A stretch of 29,368 nt of DNA from UBA5314 sp039679855 (lineage in GTDB: Bacteria; Bacillota; Syntrophomonadia; Syntrophomonadales; Syntrophomonadaceae). The stretch lies in contig JBDKUE010000077.1 in assembly GCA_039679855.1 (NCBI GenBank), positions 1 through 29,368 on the forward strand. Reading direction: 5' to 3'. The notes beneath the pieces were generated by a model. The model had not been told where the DNA came from. It did not search any database and saw nothing but the letters and a program-made list of their open reading frames with translations. This document shows, piece by piece, positions 1 through 9,786 of the stretch. The number at the start of each line of letters is the position of its first letter. The stretch's first letter is position 1. The translations under genes were made by a program, and so were the position numbers.

Positions 1-1
1 T

Positions 2-1522
<1,521 letters not shown>

Positions 1523-1612
1523 GAAGTGCCGAACCAACCAGATATCAAGTTAATAAACCTAAAAGGTTATTGTGACCACATTTTGACCACGATTGGTTGA
1601 AATAAATTCTGG

Positions 1613-1657
1613 AAACCGCCCAATAATTCAATGAATTATTGGGCGGTTTCTCTTTTT
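1613..1657 (+). terminator. Intrinsic terminator of groEL
   Basis: Perfect inverted repeat with arms 1613-1630 and 1632-1649 (aaaccgcccaataattca and its complement), followed by tctcttttt. It is one of the most stable hairpins in the window and ends the groEL transcript. The rest of the gap to the next gene (1658-1950) holds a 10-bp palindrome cttggccaag (1663-1672), a weak promoter-like pair and a hairpin in the next gene's 5' untranslated region, but no gene I can support. Confidence 0.93.
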
Positions 1658-1812
1658 GCATCCTTGGCCAAGTGGTGATTCATTATCTCTTTATGGTTGA
1701 GAACGGCATTTTGATAATTTTAATATTCTCTTCACGATTACATGCCAACCGTTAACCAACTTTTTTAGTACAGGCATTCCCGAGGCTCATCAAAAATTGA
1801 ATTACAAAAAGG

Positions 1813-1841
1813 TTGACAAGTTGTAGGACGGGTGATAGGTT
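1813..1841 (+). promoter_or_regulatory. Possible promoter of CoA-transferase gene
   Basis: A perfect -35 hexamer TTGACA (1813-1818) is followed after 17 bp by TAGGTT (1836-1841), a poor -10 element. It is the best sigma-A-like match between the groEL terminator and the CoA-transferase gene. I found no -24/-12 sigma-54 motif here. Confidence 0.35.
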
Positions 1842-1880
1842 GATGACATGCAAATAGGTAATACAAAAATAATTAGTACA

Positions 1881-1907
1881 TTATTAAATTGCGCGCAATG
1901 TTAATAA
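1881..1907 (+). promoter_or_regulatory. Inverted repeat in 5' UTR of CoA-transferase gene
   Basis: The 12-bp perfect palindrome attgcgcgcaat (1888-1899) is flanked by complementary arms ttattaa (1881-1887) and ttaataa (1901-1907), giving an almost continuous inverted repeat. It sits 44-70 bp before the chosen GTG start, downstream of the putative promoter. It could be a repressor operator or an mRNA hairpin; the sequence does not decide. Confidence 0.5.
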
Positions 1908-1950
1908 AATGACAGCAAAGCGGGCAAATAAAACAAAGGGGGAGATTACT

Positions 1951-3297
1951 GTGTCGACATTTGATTGGAAGCAGGCGTATAAGAGCAAGGTGATGTCCTA
2001 TGGGGAGGCTGCAAGGCTGGTGAAATCCGGTGATTACATCGCCACCTCACTGTCCAACGGTTCCATGTCCGGCGACCTGGCCGAAGCCATTCTGAGCCGG
2101 TGGCAGGAACTGGAGGGGGTTACCATCAGTGACAGTCTCAATGTTTATCCTTCCCGGCTCTTGAACCCCGAGTTTATGAAAGGCCTGCAAGGGCATATTC
2201 AGCACATGCCCATTTTTGCGGTTGCCACGGTGCGCAAGATGTACGCCGCAAATCTATCAGACTTCTATCCGGCCCAGACTTCGGATGCCGGAGACAAAGA
2301 AGGCGAAAGAGCCGATATTTACGCTTTTATGGTTGCGCCCCCCAACCGTCACGGCTTTTGCAACCTGGGGCCGACTTGTTTCTATACGGCGGAGGCTATA
2401 CGTTCGGGACGCGAAAGGGGCAAACTGAGAACCGTAATTGCTGAAGTTAATGATCAAATGCCGGTAGTGTACGGGGACAACTGGATGCACGTTTCCGAAT
2501 TCGATTACCTGATCGAAAGGTCCGCTCCCATACCGGTGTTCGGCCGGGCTCCGGCCAGCGATGTTGAGCAGAGAATAGGCGAATATGTCCTGGAACTGAT
2601 AAACGACGGTGACACCATTCAAATGGGTCTGGGCGGTATTTCTGAAGCAGTGGCGGCCGGACTTAAGGGCAAAAAGGATCTGGGTATATTGACCGAGATG
2701 CTGCCCCTGGCTTTGCCGCAGTTGGTTGAAGCAGGCATAGTTACCAACGCTAAAAAGCCGATTTATAAAGGGATCAGTGTAGCTTCTTTTATCGCCGGGG
2801 ATCAGCCCTTGTATGACTATTGCACCGAGAATCCATCCTGCCAGGTCTTCCCGGGGTCTTTCACCAACGACCCGCGCTTTATTGCCCAGCACCCCAATGT
2901 TATAGCAATGAACACATCTATAATGATGGATCTGACCGGCAACAGCACCTGCGAAGGCGTGGGCCACCGGATGATTAGCGGGGTGGGCGGCCAGTTGGAC
3001 TTTCTTTTAGGGGCCACCTGGTCGCCGGGCGGCAAGCCTGTAAATATGCTATCTTCAACCCAGAAGAACAACAAGGGAGAACTGATTTCTTCCATCGTTC
3101 CCGAGCTGCCTCCCGGAACTCCGGTCAGCATACCCAGGACCATCACGGATTATGTTATCACCGAATACGGCATAGCCCGGCTGAGATATAAGAGCAGAAG
3201 AGAACGGGCACTGGAGTTGATTTCTATCGCTCATCCAGATCTGCGCGGGGAGCTAAAAGCCAGCCTGAAAAAGAATTTCTATCCCAATCCCTCTTAG
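1951..3297 (+). CDS. Acetyl-CoA hydrolase / 4-hydroxybutyrate CoA-transferase family protein
   Basis: Cytoplasmic CoA-transferase of the AbfT/acetyl-CoA hydrolase family, which moves CoA between acetyl-CoA (or butyryl-CoA) and an organic acid through a glutamyl-CoA intermediate. Family landmarks are GDTIQMGLGGI, then LTEM holding the expected catalytic Glu, and the glycine-rich ISGVGGQLDF segment followed by ITEYGIARLR. I chose the GTG at 1951 (448 residues) because gggggag lies 7-8 bp before it; an in-frame ATG at 1909 has no ribosome binding site and lies just after the hairpin. The stretch after LTEM (LPLALPQL) differs from the usual FSDG, so the acid substrate may not be 4-hydroxybutyrate. 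The gene is monocistronic and converges on the next gene. In a butyrate-using anaerobe it could activate butyrate, but that is inference. Confidence 0.85.
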   Translation: MSTFDWKQAYKSKVMSYGEAARLVKSGDYIATSLSNGSMSGDLAEAILSRWQELEGVTISDSLNVYPSRLLNPEFMKGLQGHIQHMPIFAVATVRKMYAANLSDFYPAQTSDAGDKEGERADIYAFMVAPPNRHGFCNLGPTCFYTAEAIRSGRERGKLRTVIAEVNDQMPVVYGDNWMHVSEFDYLIERSAPIPVFGRAPASDVEQRIGEYVLELINDGDTIQMGLGGISEAVAAGLKGKKDLGILTEMLPLALPQLVEAGIVTNAKKPIYKGISVASFIAGDQPLYDYCTENPSCQVFPGSFTNDPRFIAQHPNVIAMNTSIMMDLTGNSTCEGVGHRMISGVGGQLDFLLGATWSPGGKPVNMLSSTQKNNKGELISSIVPELPPGTPVSIPRTITDYVITEYGIARLRYKSRRERALELISIAHPDLRGELKASLKKNFYPNPS

Positions 3298-3316
3298 GTA
3301 GAAGCTAGGGATCAAC

Positions 3317-3357
3317 AAAAAAGCATCCTCCCTTGTTTACGGGGCGGATGCTTTTTA
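3317..3357. terminator. Bidirectional intrinsic terminator
   Basis: Arms aaaaagcatcc (3318-3328) and ggatgcttttt (3346-3356) pair, with a further GC-rich inner part (ccc/ggg). The A-run on the left and the T-run on the right make it work in both directions, ending the CoA-transferase gene (+) and the convergent flavoprotein gene (-). Confidence 0.9.
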
Positions 3358-3373
3358 ATCCCTAAAGTAAAAT

Positions 3374-4321
3374 CTATACAGCTGCGAATTCGGCCAGTAG
3401 TTTGTCAAAAATGGCCTGGACGGAGAGTATTTCTTTAATCTTAAAGACGTTTTTACCGCTGAAAACTACGCCCTCATCGACCCGGCCTTCCCGGGCGTTG
3501 ATCAAGGCCTGCATAATGCAGTATTCCTGTGAACAGTCTTTCAGGCAGACATCGCAGGCATCGGGTTCGGGCGCCTCGCCTTTTTTCAGGGCATCCACGA
3601 AGGGATTGCGCAGGGCTCTGCCCGGCATACCGACCGGACTTTTAATTATCACCACGTCTTCTTCCCGGGCGTTTAAATACATTTTCTTAAATTCATCAGC
3701 CACCGTGCATTCTTTGCTGAGGACAAAGCGGGTGGCCATTTGGACCCCCTTGGCTCCCAATTTTATCATCTCCGCCATATCGAACCCGCTGGTAATACCA
3801 CCGGCGGCCACTACTGGAATGGAAACGGTGTCTATGATCTCAGGCACAATCTCTTTAACCGAACGATCAGTACCTAAATGTCCGCCAGCTTCAAACCCCT
3901 CCGCAACTACAGCTGGAGCGCCTAATTTCTCAGCCAGGCGGGCTCCTTTTGAATTAGAAACTATAGGTACTATTGGAGTCTCGGAGTCTTTGGCCCAACG
4001 AAAAATTTCCCTAGAAAAACCGGCCCCGGTGAATATTACATCAATTTTCTCCTTAATTGCAGTGTGAACCAGTTCTTTGAATTGTCGGGCGGCAAACATT
4101 ATGTTTACGCCAACTATACCGCCATTGGCCAGGGAGCGTGATTGAGCTATTTCATGAGCAAGTTCATCCGGGGTCAGGCCGGTTCCACCGATAACCCCAA
4201 TTCCCCCGGCTTTGGCTACTGCTCCTACCAGTGGGGCGGTGGACACCCGGACAGCCATGCCTCCCTGAATAATTGGAAAGCGAGGGAGTAAATTCCCAAT
4301 TTTAAGTACCGGTAATTGCAA
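3374..4321 (-). CDS. FabK-like / nitronate monooxygenase family flavin oxidoreductase
   Basis: FMN-dependent TIM-barrel oxidoreductase of the 2-nitropropane dioxygenase/FabK family (315 residues). Landmarks are QGGMA (about residue 19), KAGGIGVIGG, the EGFEAGGHLG loop with the catalytic-type His near 148, and AAGGI for FMN phosphate binding. A C-terminal Cys cluster C-x2-C-x3-C-x4-C (residues about 256-268) is absent from the FabK encoded 1.2 kb away and could bind a metal or Fe-S cluster. The TTG at 4321 is chosen because ggaggg lies 7 bp before it; the upstream in-frame extension is hydrophobic and has no ribosome binding site. It lies divergently next to the fatty-acid operon. It may be a second enoyl reductase or a nitronate/quinone-type oxidase; sequence alone does not settle this. 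Confidence 0.82.
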   Translation of the reverse strand: MQLPVLKIGNLLPRFPIIQGGMAVRVSTAPLVGAVAKAGGIGVIGGTGLTPDELAHEIAQSRSLANGGIVGVNIMFAARQFKELVHTAIKEKIDVIFTGAGFSREIFRWAKDSETPIVPIVSNSKGARLAEKLGAPAVVAEGFEAGGHLGTDRSVKEIVPEIIDTVSIPVVAAGGITSGFDMAEMIKLGAKGVQMATRFVLSKECTVADEFKKMYLNAREEDVVIIKSPVGMPGRALRNPFVDALKKGEAPEPDACDVCLKDCSQEYCIMQALINAREGRVDEGVVFSGKNVFKIKEILSVQAIFDKLLAEFAAV

Positions 4322-4492
4322 GTGATTGCCCTCCCAAGATATTATAATTACTATAAAACTATAGGCATAATTCTGTGCCCAAAGCAAGATATAAGTAAAA
4401 ATGAAACCCGATAAGCAATGGTTTATATTATCATAAGTGGTTAAATATGCACAAAATGTAAGGAAATATTTGCCACAATATTCTGAATATAC

Positions 4493-4521
4493 TTGACTTT
4501 TGCGGGACCCGCTGTTTTAAT
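4493..4521 (+). promoter_or_regulatory. Promoter of fab-acc operon with palindromic spacer
   Basis: TTGACT (4493-4498), 17 bp, TTTAAT (4516-4521): five of six matches in each hexamer. The spacer contains the inverted repeat GCGGGaCCCGC (4502-4512), placed so that a bound regulator would cover the promoter. It does not resemble the FapR or FabT operators as I know them. Confidence 0.65.
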
Positions 4522-4564
4522 ATACTATATCTTGCCCAAAATTTAAATATTGGTGGTGCTCGAA

Positions 4565-5563
4565 TTGAAAATACAGGTAAAGGGTATCGGTTATTCCCTA
4601 CCTTCGAACATTCTGAGCAACAAGGACCTGGAGCGTATGGTGGATACCACCGATCAATGGATTGTAGATAGAACAGGTGTTAGGGAGCGGCGCATAGCTC
4701 CATTAGGCACAGCTACATCTGACTACTCCTATGAAGCCGCCCTTGTGGCCTTGAAGCAGGCCGGGGTGAAACCAGATGAGATTGATCTAATAATAGAAGC
4801 CACATCATCTCCCGATATGTTATTCCCCTCCACCGCCTGTATTGTACAGGAACGGCTAGAAGCCTGGAATGCCGCGGCATTTGACCTTGAAGCGGGCTGT
4901 ACCGGCTTCGTATATGGGGTTGAAGTGGCCCAAAATTTTCTTCTTTCTCCCAAGTACAAAAATATCCTGCTTATTGGCTCGGACATGGTTTCCCGGGTAA
5001 TTGATTATACCGATCGGGGTACCTGCATACTATTTGGTGATGGAGCAGGTGCGGCGGTAATATCCCGCGGGTCTGATAAATACGGCGTATTGGCTTCCTA
5101 TTTGGGAGCTGACGGTCGAGGCGGCAAACACCTTTACATGCCGGGCGGTGGCAGTGCCATACCGGCTACCCCGGAAAGCGTGGAAGCCGGTCTGCACTAT
5201 CTTAGAATGAATGGGCAGGAGATATTCAAGTTTGCTACAGCCATAATCGACCAGGTAGCCAATCGCCTTCTGGCTGAGGCGGGATTGAGCTATGACGATA
5301 TCGATATTTTTGTTCCCCACCAGGCCAATCTGCGCATTATCAAAGCCGCAGTACGGCGTATGAATATAGCTCCGGAAAAAACCATAATTAATATTGACAA
5401 ATACGGCAATATGTCGGCCGCTTGCATTCCCGTAGCCCTGGCTGAAGCTGAACGGCAGGGGCGGTTAAAGTCCGGGGATGTGGTGATGATGATAGCATTT
5501 GGGGCCGGCCTGACCTATGGTGGGATGATCATGCGTTGGGGGAGTGACAAAGATGCATCTTAG
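4565..5563 (+). CDS. fabH: Beta-ketoacyl-ACP synthase III (FabH)
   Basis: Condenses acetyl-CoA (or another short acyl-CoA) with malonyl-ACP to start fatty-acid synthesis. The Cys-His-Asn triad is visible: Cys112 in EAGCTGFVYG, His252 in VPHQAN, and Asn282 in IDKYGNMSAA. The start is uncertain. I prefer TTG at 4565 because ggtggtg lies 6 bp before it and because it puts the catalytic Cys at 112, as in E. coli; TTG 4550 and GTG 4553/4556 are in frame but lack a binding site. At 332 residues it has normal length. First gene of the operon; it overlaps fabK by 11 bp, implying coupled translation. The Gly-Cys-Thr around the nucleophile differs slightly from the usual Ala-Cys-Ser. Confidence 0.95.
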   Translation: MKIQVKGIGYSLPSNILSNKDLERMVDTTDQWIVDRTGVRERRIAPLGTATSDYSYEAALVALKQAGVKPDEIDLIIEATSSPDMLFPSTACIVQERLEAWNAAAFDLEAGCTGFVYGVEVAQNFLLSPKYKNILLIGSDMVSRVIDYTDRGTCILFGDGAGAAVISRGSDKYGVLASYLGADGRGGKHLYMPGGGSAIPATPESVEAGLHYLRMNGQEIFKFATAIIDQVANRLLAEAGLSYDDIDIFVPHQANLRIIKAAVRRMNIAPEKTIINIDKYGNMSAACIPVALAEAERQGRLKSGDVVMMIAFGAGLTYGGMIMRWGSDKDAS

Positions 5564-6503
5564 AACCCCGCTATGTGAACTGCTGGGTATTGAGTACCCT
5601 CTGCTGCAGGGGGGGATGGCCTGGATTGCCGGAGGAAGACTGGCGGCGGCTGTTTCCAAGGCAGGGGGCCTGGGCATAATCGGAGGGGCCAGCTCAGATG
5701 TGGATTGGATTAAAGAACAGATAGATATAGTGCGTTCCCAAACCGATAAGCCTTTTGGGGTCAATATCATGCTGGCCAATCCCAATGTGGAAACGGTCGT
5801 GCAATTGATGGTTGATGAGAAAGTCCCGGTCATTACTACCGGGGGGGGCAATCCAGGCAAATACATGGAGCGCTTAAAAGGTATTGGGTTGCGGGTCATC
5901 CCGGTGGTGGCCTCGGTGGCCCTGGCTAAAAGGCTGAGCCGCCTGGGTGCAGACGCGGTAATTGCCGAAGGCATGGAGTCGGGAGGGCACATTGGGGAAA
6001 TGACCACCATGTGTCTGGTTCCCATGGTGGTGGATGCCGTAGAGGTTCCGGTTATAGCTGCCGGAGGCATTGCCGACGGGCGTGGTTTTATAGCCGCCAT
6101 GGCCCTGGGCGCGCAGGGTGTTCAGGTCGGCACCCGTTTTATCTGCGCCGAGGAATGTGGCGTACACCAGGCCTACCAGGAAAAAGTGGTCAAAGCCAAA
6201 GACCGGGATACGGAAATATGCGGCCTGGCTACCGGACATCCGGTTCGGGCTATACACAACCGCTTTACCCGGGAGTATCTCCAGGCGGAACGGCAGGGTA
6301 CTAGCAAGGAAGAACTCGAAGAACTGGGCCGGGGGCGCTACCCGGCGGCTGCAGTTCATGGAAATGTAGACGAAGGCACCGTTTTAGCCGGGCAGATCTG
6401 CGGATTGGTCCAAAGAATCGAGCCGGCTGGACAGATTGTATTTGATATAATAAAAGACGCAATAGCAATACACAAAAAAATAGGGGGGTTATCATGCGGT
6501 TAG
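5553..6503 (+). CDS. fabK: Enoyl-ACP reductase II (FabK)
   Basis: FMN- and NAD(P)H-dependent enoyl-ACP reductase, the last step of each elongation cycle; it replaces the triclosan-sensitive FabI, which is not encoded here. 316 residues, matching pneumococcal FabK in size. Landmarks: QGGMAW (19-24), AGGLGIIGG, TTGGGNP, EGMESGGHIG with His146, AAGGIADGRG (169-178) and VGTRF. I prefer ATG 5553 over GTG 5544 because gggga lies 9 bp before the ATG and the product then begins MHLRTPLCELLGIEYP, in line with family N-termini. It overlaps fabH by 11 bp and fabD by 10 bp. The operon context supports the FabK call over a generic nitronate monooxygenase. Confidence 0.95.
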   Translation: MHLRTPLCELLGIEYPLLQGGMAWIAGGRLAAAVSKAGGLGIIGGASSDVDWIKEQIDIVRSQTDKPFGVNIMLANPNVETVVQLMVDEKVPVITTGGGNPGKYMERLKGIGLRVIPVVASVALAKRLSRLGADAVIAEGMESGGHIGEMTTMCLVPMVVDAVEVPVIAAGGIADGRGFIAAMALGAQGVQVGTRFICAEECGVHQAYQEKVVKAKDRDTEICGLATGHPVRAIHNRFTREYLQAERQGTSKEELEELGRGRYPAAAVHGNVDEGTVLAGQICGLVQRIEPAGQIVFDIIKDAIAIHKKIGGLSCG

Positions 6504-7408
6504 CCTTTGTTTTTCCCGGTCAGGGCTCTCAGTACATAGGTATGGGACAGGAATTGGCACAAGTTTTTATGGAAGCAGCCGAGGTTTGGGGCGAAGCAGA
6601 CGAAGCGGCTGGTTACAGCATCAGTTCTCAGTGCTTTTTCGGCGAACCCGCCGAACTGAACCAGACCGAATACGCTCAACCCGCGATTTTAACGGCCAGT
6701 TTGGCAGCCCTGGCGGTGGTCCGCAAGTTTAATATTGAACCGGTGATGGTGGCGGGCTTGAGCCTGGGCGAATACACCGCCCTGGTAGCGGCTGGCGTTT
6801 TGACATTTAAAGAGGCTCTGCCCCTGGTTAAGGAGCGGGCGCGTTTAATGCAAGAGGCGGTGCCGGTGGGACAGGGTGTGATGTATGCCGTTTTAGGCAT
6901 GGCGAATACTGTAGTTGATGAGATCTGCCGGCAAGGTGGGGGACAGGTGGTAATAGCCAACTACAATGCTCCCGGGCAGGTTGTGATTGCCGGTCCTAAA
7001 GACGAAGCCGAGGCGGTTGTGCAGTCATTAAAAGAGGCCGGGGGCAAGGCGAAAAAGCTGGCTATGAGCGTGCCGTCCCACAGCCCTATGATGCTGGAAG
7101 CGGCCAAGAAGCTGCGTCCGGCCCTGGATAATGCTCCCTGGAAGCCGGCCGGGGTGCCGGTGGTGAGCAATGTCACGGCCGGTCTGCATACAGGTAATTA
7201 CGCCGAGCTTTTGGAGCGGCAGCTTTACTCTCCGGTGCTCTGGGAGCAGAGCGTTCGCTTTATGCTGGACCAGGTGGACGGTTTTATAGAGATAGGCCCG
7301 GGCAACAGCCTTTCCGGGCTGATTAAGAAGGTTGGCAAAAACAAGGTATTGGGGAACATAGATGATTTCCGTTCCCTGGAAAAAATATTGGAGAAGGTGA
7401 ACGAATAA
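6494..7408 (+). CDS. fabD: Malonyl-CoA:ACP transacylase (FabD)
   Basis: Transfers malonate from CoA to acyl carrier protein, making the extender for FabH and FabF. Seen in the 304 residues: the N-terminal FPGQGSQYIGMG, the nucleophile elbow GLSLGEY with Ser90, the carboxylate-binding Arg in ERARLMQ (Arg115 or 117), QVVIANYNAPGQVVIAG, and the catalytic His196 in SVPSHSPMM. Length is normal for bacterial FabD. The start codon lies in the end of fabK, with a ggggggtt ribosome binding site about 6 bp ahead; the stop codon is followed with no gap by the fabG ATG. Confidence 0.97.
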   Translation: MRLAFVFPGQGSQYIGMGQELAQVFMEAAEVWGEADEAAGYSISSQCFFGEPAELNQTEYAQPAILTASLAALAVVRKFNIEPVMVAGLSLGEYTALVAAGVLTFKEALPLVKERARLMQEAVPVGQGVMYAVLGMANTVVDEICRQGGGQVVIANYNAPGQVVIAGPKDEAEAVVQSLKEAGGKAKKLAMSVPSHSPMMLEAAKKLRPALDNAPWKPAGVPVVSNVTAGLHTGNYAELLERQLYSPVLWEQSVRFMLDQVDGFIEIGPGNSLSGLIKKVGKNKVLGNIDDFRSLEKILEKVNE

Positions 7409-8182
7409 ATGGGCGAACAGGTCGCTTTGGTTACGGGCAGTTCCCGGGGAATCGGCAAGGCCATAGCTTTGATGCTGGCCGGCGATGGCTTCCGGATAGT
7501 CTTGAACTATTACGACAGTCCCCTGGAGGCAAAAGAACTGATCGAAGAAAATGAAGCCCAGGCTATTCAGGTATTGCGGGAAATAGAACAGATGGGAGGC
7601 CAGGCCATGGTGGTGGGGGCTGACGTTGCCGATCCGGATGCCGCTGCCCGCCTGGTGGATCAGGCTGCGCAGGCCTGGGGGAGACTGGATGTGCTGGTCA
7701 ACAACGCAGGGATCATAAAAGACCAGCTGCTGGTGCGCATAAGCAACGAAGAGTGGGATAAATTGATCCGCACTAATCTCAACTCAGCCTTTTACTGCAC
7801 CCGGGCTGCTTTAAAACACATGGTAAAAAAGCGCCAGGGCAGGATCGTAAACATATCATCAGTGGTGGGACTGGGAGGAAACGTGGGGCAGGCCCATTAT
7901 GCCGCGTCCAAATCGGGCTTGCTGGGCTTTAGCCGCACTGTGGCCAAAGAGTACGGCAGCCGCGGGATTACATGCAACGTGGTGGCTCCTGGCTACATAC
8001 AGAGTGACATGACCGCCCAGCTTAACACGGAGCGCACCACCCGCATCCTGGAAGGGGTGTCACTCCGGCGGATGGGCACGGTGGAGGATGTGGCCGGGGC
8101 AGTGAGCTTCCTGGTTTCTGACCGTGCTTCCTATATCAGCGGGCAGGTTATTCAGGTGGACGGAGGCATGGCTTCTATCTAA
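7409..8182 (+). CDS. fabG: 3-oxoacyl-ACP reductase (FabG)
   Basis: NADPH-dependent short-chain dehydrogenase that reduces 3-ketoacyl-ACP. Rossmann motif TGSSRGIG (9-16), NNAG (98-101), and catalytic Ser151, Tyr164 and Lys168 (HYAASKSG) are all intact; the C-terminus GQVIQVDGGMAS is typical. With 257 residues it is about 10 longer than most FabG proteins, due to extra residues around 45-57 (EENEAQAIQVL) between the second beta strand and the ADV motif. Translation is probably coupled to fabD, as the start codon directly follows the fabD stop. A 90-bp gap with its own promoter separates it from acpP. Confidence 0.96.
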   Translation: MGEQVALVTGSSRGIGKAIALMLAGDGFRIVLNYYDSPLEAKELIEENEAQAIQVLREIEQMGGQAMVVGADVADPDAAARLVDQAAQAWGRLDVLVNNAGIIKDQLLVRISNEEWDKLIRTNLNSAFYCTRAALKHMVKKRQGRIVNISSVVGLGGNVGQAHYAASKSGLLGFSRTVAKEYGSRGITCNVVAPGYIQSDMTAQLNTERTTRILEGVSLRRMGTVEDVAGAVSFLVSDRASYISGQVIQVDGGMASI

Positions 8183-8209
8183 GCTAGGACAGAACTTGTT
8201 CATATTGGA

Positions 8210-8247
8210 TTGCAGGTTATTTCAGATTGATATATAGTTTAATCTGA
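8210..8247 (+). promoter_or_regulatory. Internal promoter of acpP with inverted-repeat operator
   Basis: TTGCAG (8210-8215), 17 bp, TATAGT (8233-8238) form a good promoter inside the operon. The perfect inverted repeat TCAGATT (8222-8228) / AATCTGA (8241-8247) spans the -10 box, as an operator would. A strong ribosome binding site aaaggagg follows near 8254. A separate acpP promoter makes sense because carrier protein is needed in great excess over the enzymes. Confidence 0.6.
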
Positions 8248-8272
8248 TTAATAAAAGGAGGTTTATTGAAGT

Positions 8273-8515
8273 ATGGACGTTTTTGAGGTTGTCAGACAGG
8301 TAATTGTAGAGATAAAGGATATTCCGGAAGAGAATATCAAGATGGAGTCCAGTTTCGCAGAGGATCTGGAGGCTGACTCTCTGGATGTAGTGGAAATGCT
8401 CATGCTGCTGGAAGAAAAATTTGAGATCACCATCCCTGAAGAAGCAGCTGAAGAAATGAAGACCGTCAAAGACGCAGTGGAATACATCGAAGCAAAGTTG
8501 AAGGAAAAAGCATAA
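8273..8515 (+). CDS. acpP: Acyl carrier protein
   Basis: 80-residue acidic four-helix carrier that holds all intermediates on a phosphopantetheine arm. The attachment serine is Ser36 in EADSLDVVEML, at the same position as in E. coli. It is preceded by the strong binding site aaaggagg and its own promoter, which fits high expression. Composition is strongly acidic (many Glu and Asp), as expected. Lies between fabG and fabF, 15 bp before the latter. Confidence 0.98.
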   Translation: MDVFEVVRQVIVEIKDIPEENIKMESSFAEDLEADSLDVVEMLMLLEEKFEITIPEEAAEEMKTVKDAVEYIEAKLKEKA

Positions 8516-8530
8516 TTTTGAGGTGATAAT

Positions 8531-9772
8531 GTGCCAAATCGCAGGGTGGTAATTACCGGGCTGGGGGTTGTCACCCCTATCGGGCATGCCCCGGAAACTT
8601 TCTGGGCCAACCTGGTAGCCGGGAAAAGTGGCGTTGGCGCCATCGATCGCTTTGACACTTCCCAGTATCCAACCAAAATTGCCGCACAGGTAAGGGAGCT
8701 GGTCATAGAAGACTATATCCCTCGCAAGGATGCGCGGCGTATGGACTTATTCGTTCAGTATGCCTGTGCTGCTACTCGTATGGCAGTAGAGGATTCGGGG
8801 TTATCCATTGAAGCAATGGACGAAGGCCGGATTGGAGTATGGATAGGATCCGGAATCGGAGGGCTGGAAACCCTCGAAAAGCAGCACTCGGTGCTCTTGA
8901 ACAAGGGTCCCGGGGGGGTCAGCCCTTTTTTAATTCCCATGATGATTCCCAATATGGCAGCGGGGCAGGTGGCTATTATGACCGGGGCCAAGGGGCCCAA
9001 TGGCTGCACCGTGACTGCCTGTGCTTCAGGCACCAACTCTATTGGCGAGGCTTTTCAGCTGGTCCGCATGGGCAAAGCTGACGCCATGATTTGCGGCGGT
9101 ACGGAGGCTTCCATTACTCCGGTGGGGATTAGCGGATTTTGTTCCATGAAAGCCATGTCGACATTGAACGATGATCCCAAGAAGGCCTGCAAACCCTGGG
9201 ATCTTAACCGGGGCGGCTTTGTCATGGGCGAAGGTTCGGGGATCATTATTATAGAAGAGTTGGAGCATGCCCTGCAAAGGGGCGCACGGATATACGCCGA
9301 GATAATCGGCTACGGAACCAGCGGCGATGCCAATCATATGGTTCAGCCGGATCCGGAAGGGCGGGGAGCTATTCTGGCCTTTGCCATGGCTTTGGGCGAC
9401 GCCGGCCTGAGACCGGAGGAAGTGGACTATATCAACGCCCATGGCACCGGCACCCAGATGAATGACGCCATAGAGACCGCTGTGTTTAAGCACATTTTTG
9501 GGGAGCACAGCCGCTCCCTGCTTATAAACTCGATCAAGCCGCTGACCGGCCACATGTTGGGAGCGGGAGGCGCTGTCGAATTGATTGCCACGGTTTTAAC
9601 CATGAAAAACAACCTGGTGCCCGCCACCACCAACCTGGAAACACCTGACCCGGAATGTGATCTGGATTATGTTCCAGGCCAGCCCCGGGAAAAGGTGGTC
9701 AATGTGGCCATGTCGGATTCACTGGGATTTGGCGGCCATAACGCGGTTCTGGCGGTACGCAGGTATTCCTGA
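8531..9772 (+). CDS. fabF: Beta-ketoacyl-ACP synthase II (FabF)
   Basis: Elongating condensing enzyme that adds malonyl-ACP to acyl-ACP. Cys164 (TACASGTNSIGEA), His304 (NAHGTGTQMND), Lys336 and His341 (SIKPLTGHMLGAGG) form the Cys-His-His site with its conserved Lys. The 413-residue length is standard. The GTG start has gaggtg 5 bp before it. The usual STKSMTGH motif is changed to SIKPLTGH, a mild divergence that keeps the catalytic residues. It is the only elongating synthase in the operon (no FabB). Confidence 0.97.
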   Translation: MPNRRVVITGLGVVTPIGHAPETFWANLVAGKSGVGAIDRFDTSQYPTKIAAQVRELVIEDYIPRKDARRMDLFVQYACAATRMAVEDSGLSIEAMDEGRIGVWIGSGIGGLETLEKQHSVLLNKGPGGVSPFLIPMMIPNMAAGQVAIMTGAKGPNGCTVTACASGTNSIGEAFQLVRMGKADAMICGGTEASITPVGISGFCSMKAMSTLNDDPKKACKPWDLNRGGFVMGEGSGIIIIEELEHALQRGARIYAEIIGYGTSGDANHMVQPDPEGRGAILAFAMALGDAGLRPEEVDYINAHGTGTQMNDAIETAVFKHIFGEHSRSLLINSIKPLTGHMLGAGGAVELIATVLTMKNNLVPATTNLETPDPECDLDYVPGQPREKVVNVAMSDSLGFGGHNAVLAVRRYS

Positions 9773-9786
9773 AGGAGATTCTAAAG

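Noticed and set aside
1871..1890. Part match to a FapR operator (ttagtac...) upstream of the CoA-transferase gene
   Set aside because: Only the left half fits; the right half does not mirror it, and the gene is not a classical FapR target.
2257..2967. 236-codon minus-strand frame opposite the CoA-transferase gene
   Set aside because: Mirror frame of a real gene with GC-rich third positions; nothing recognisable.
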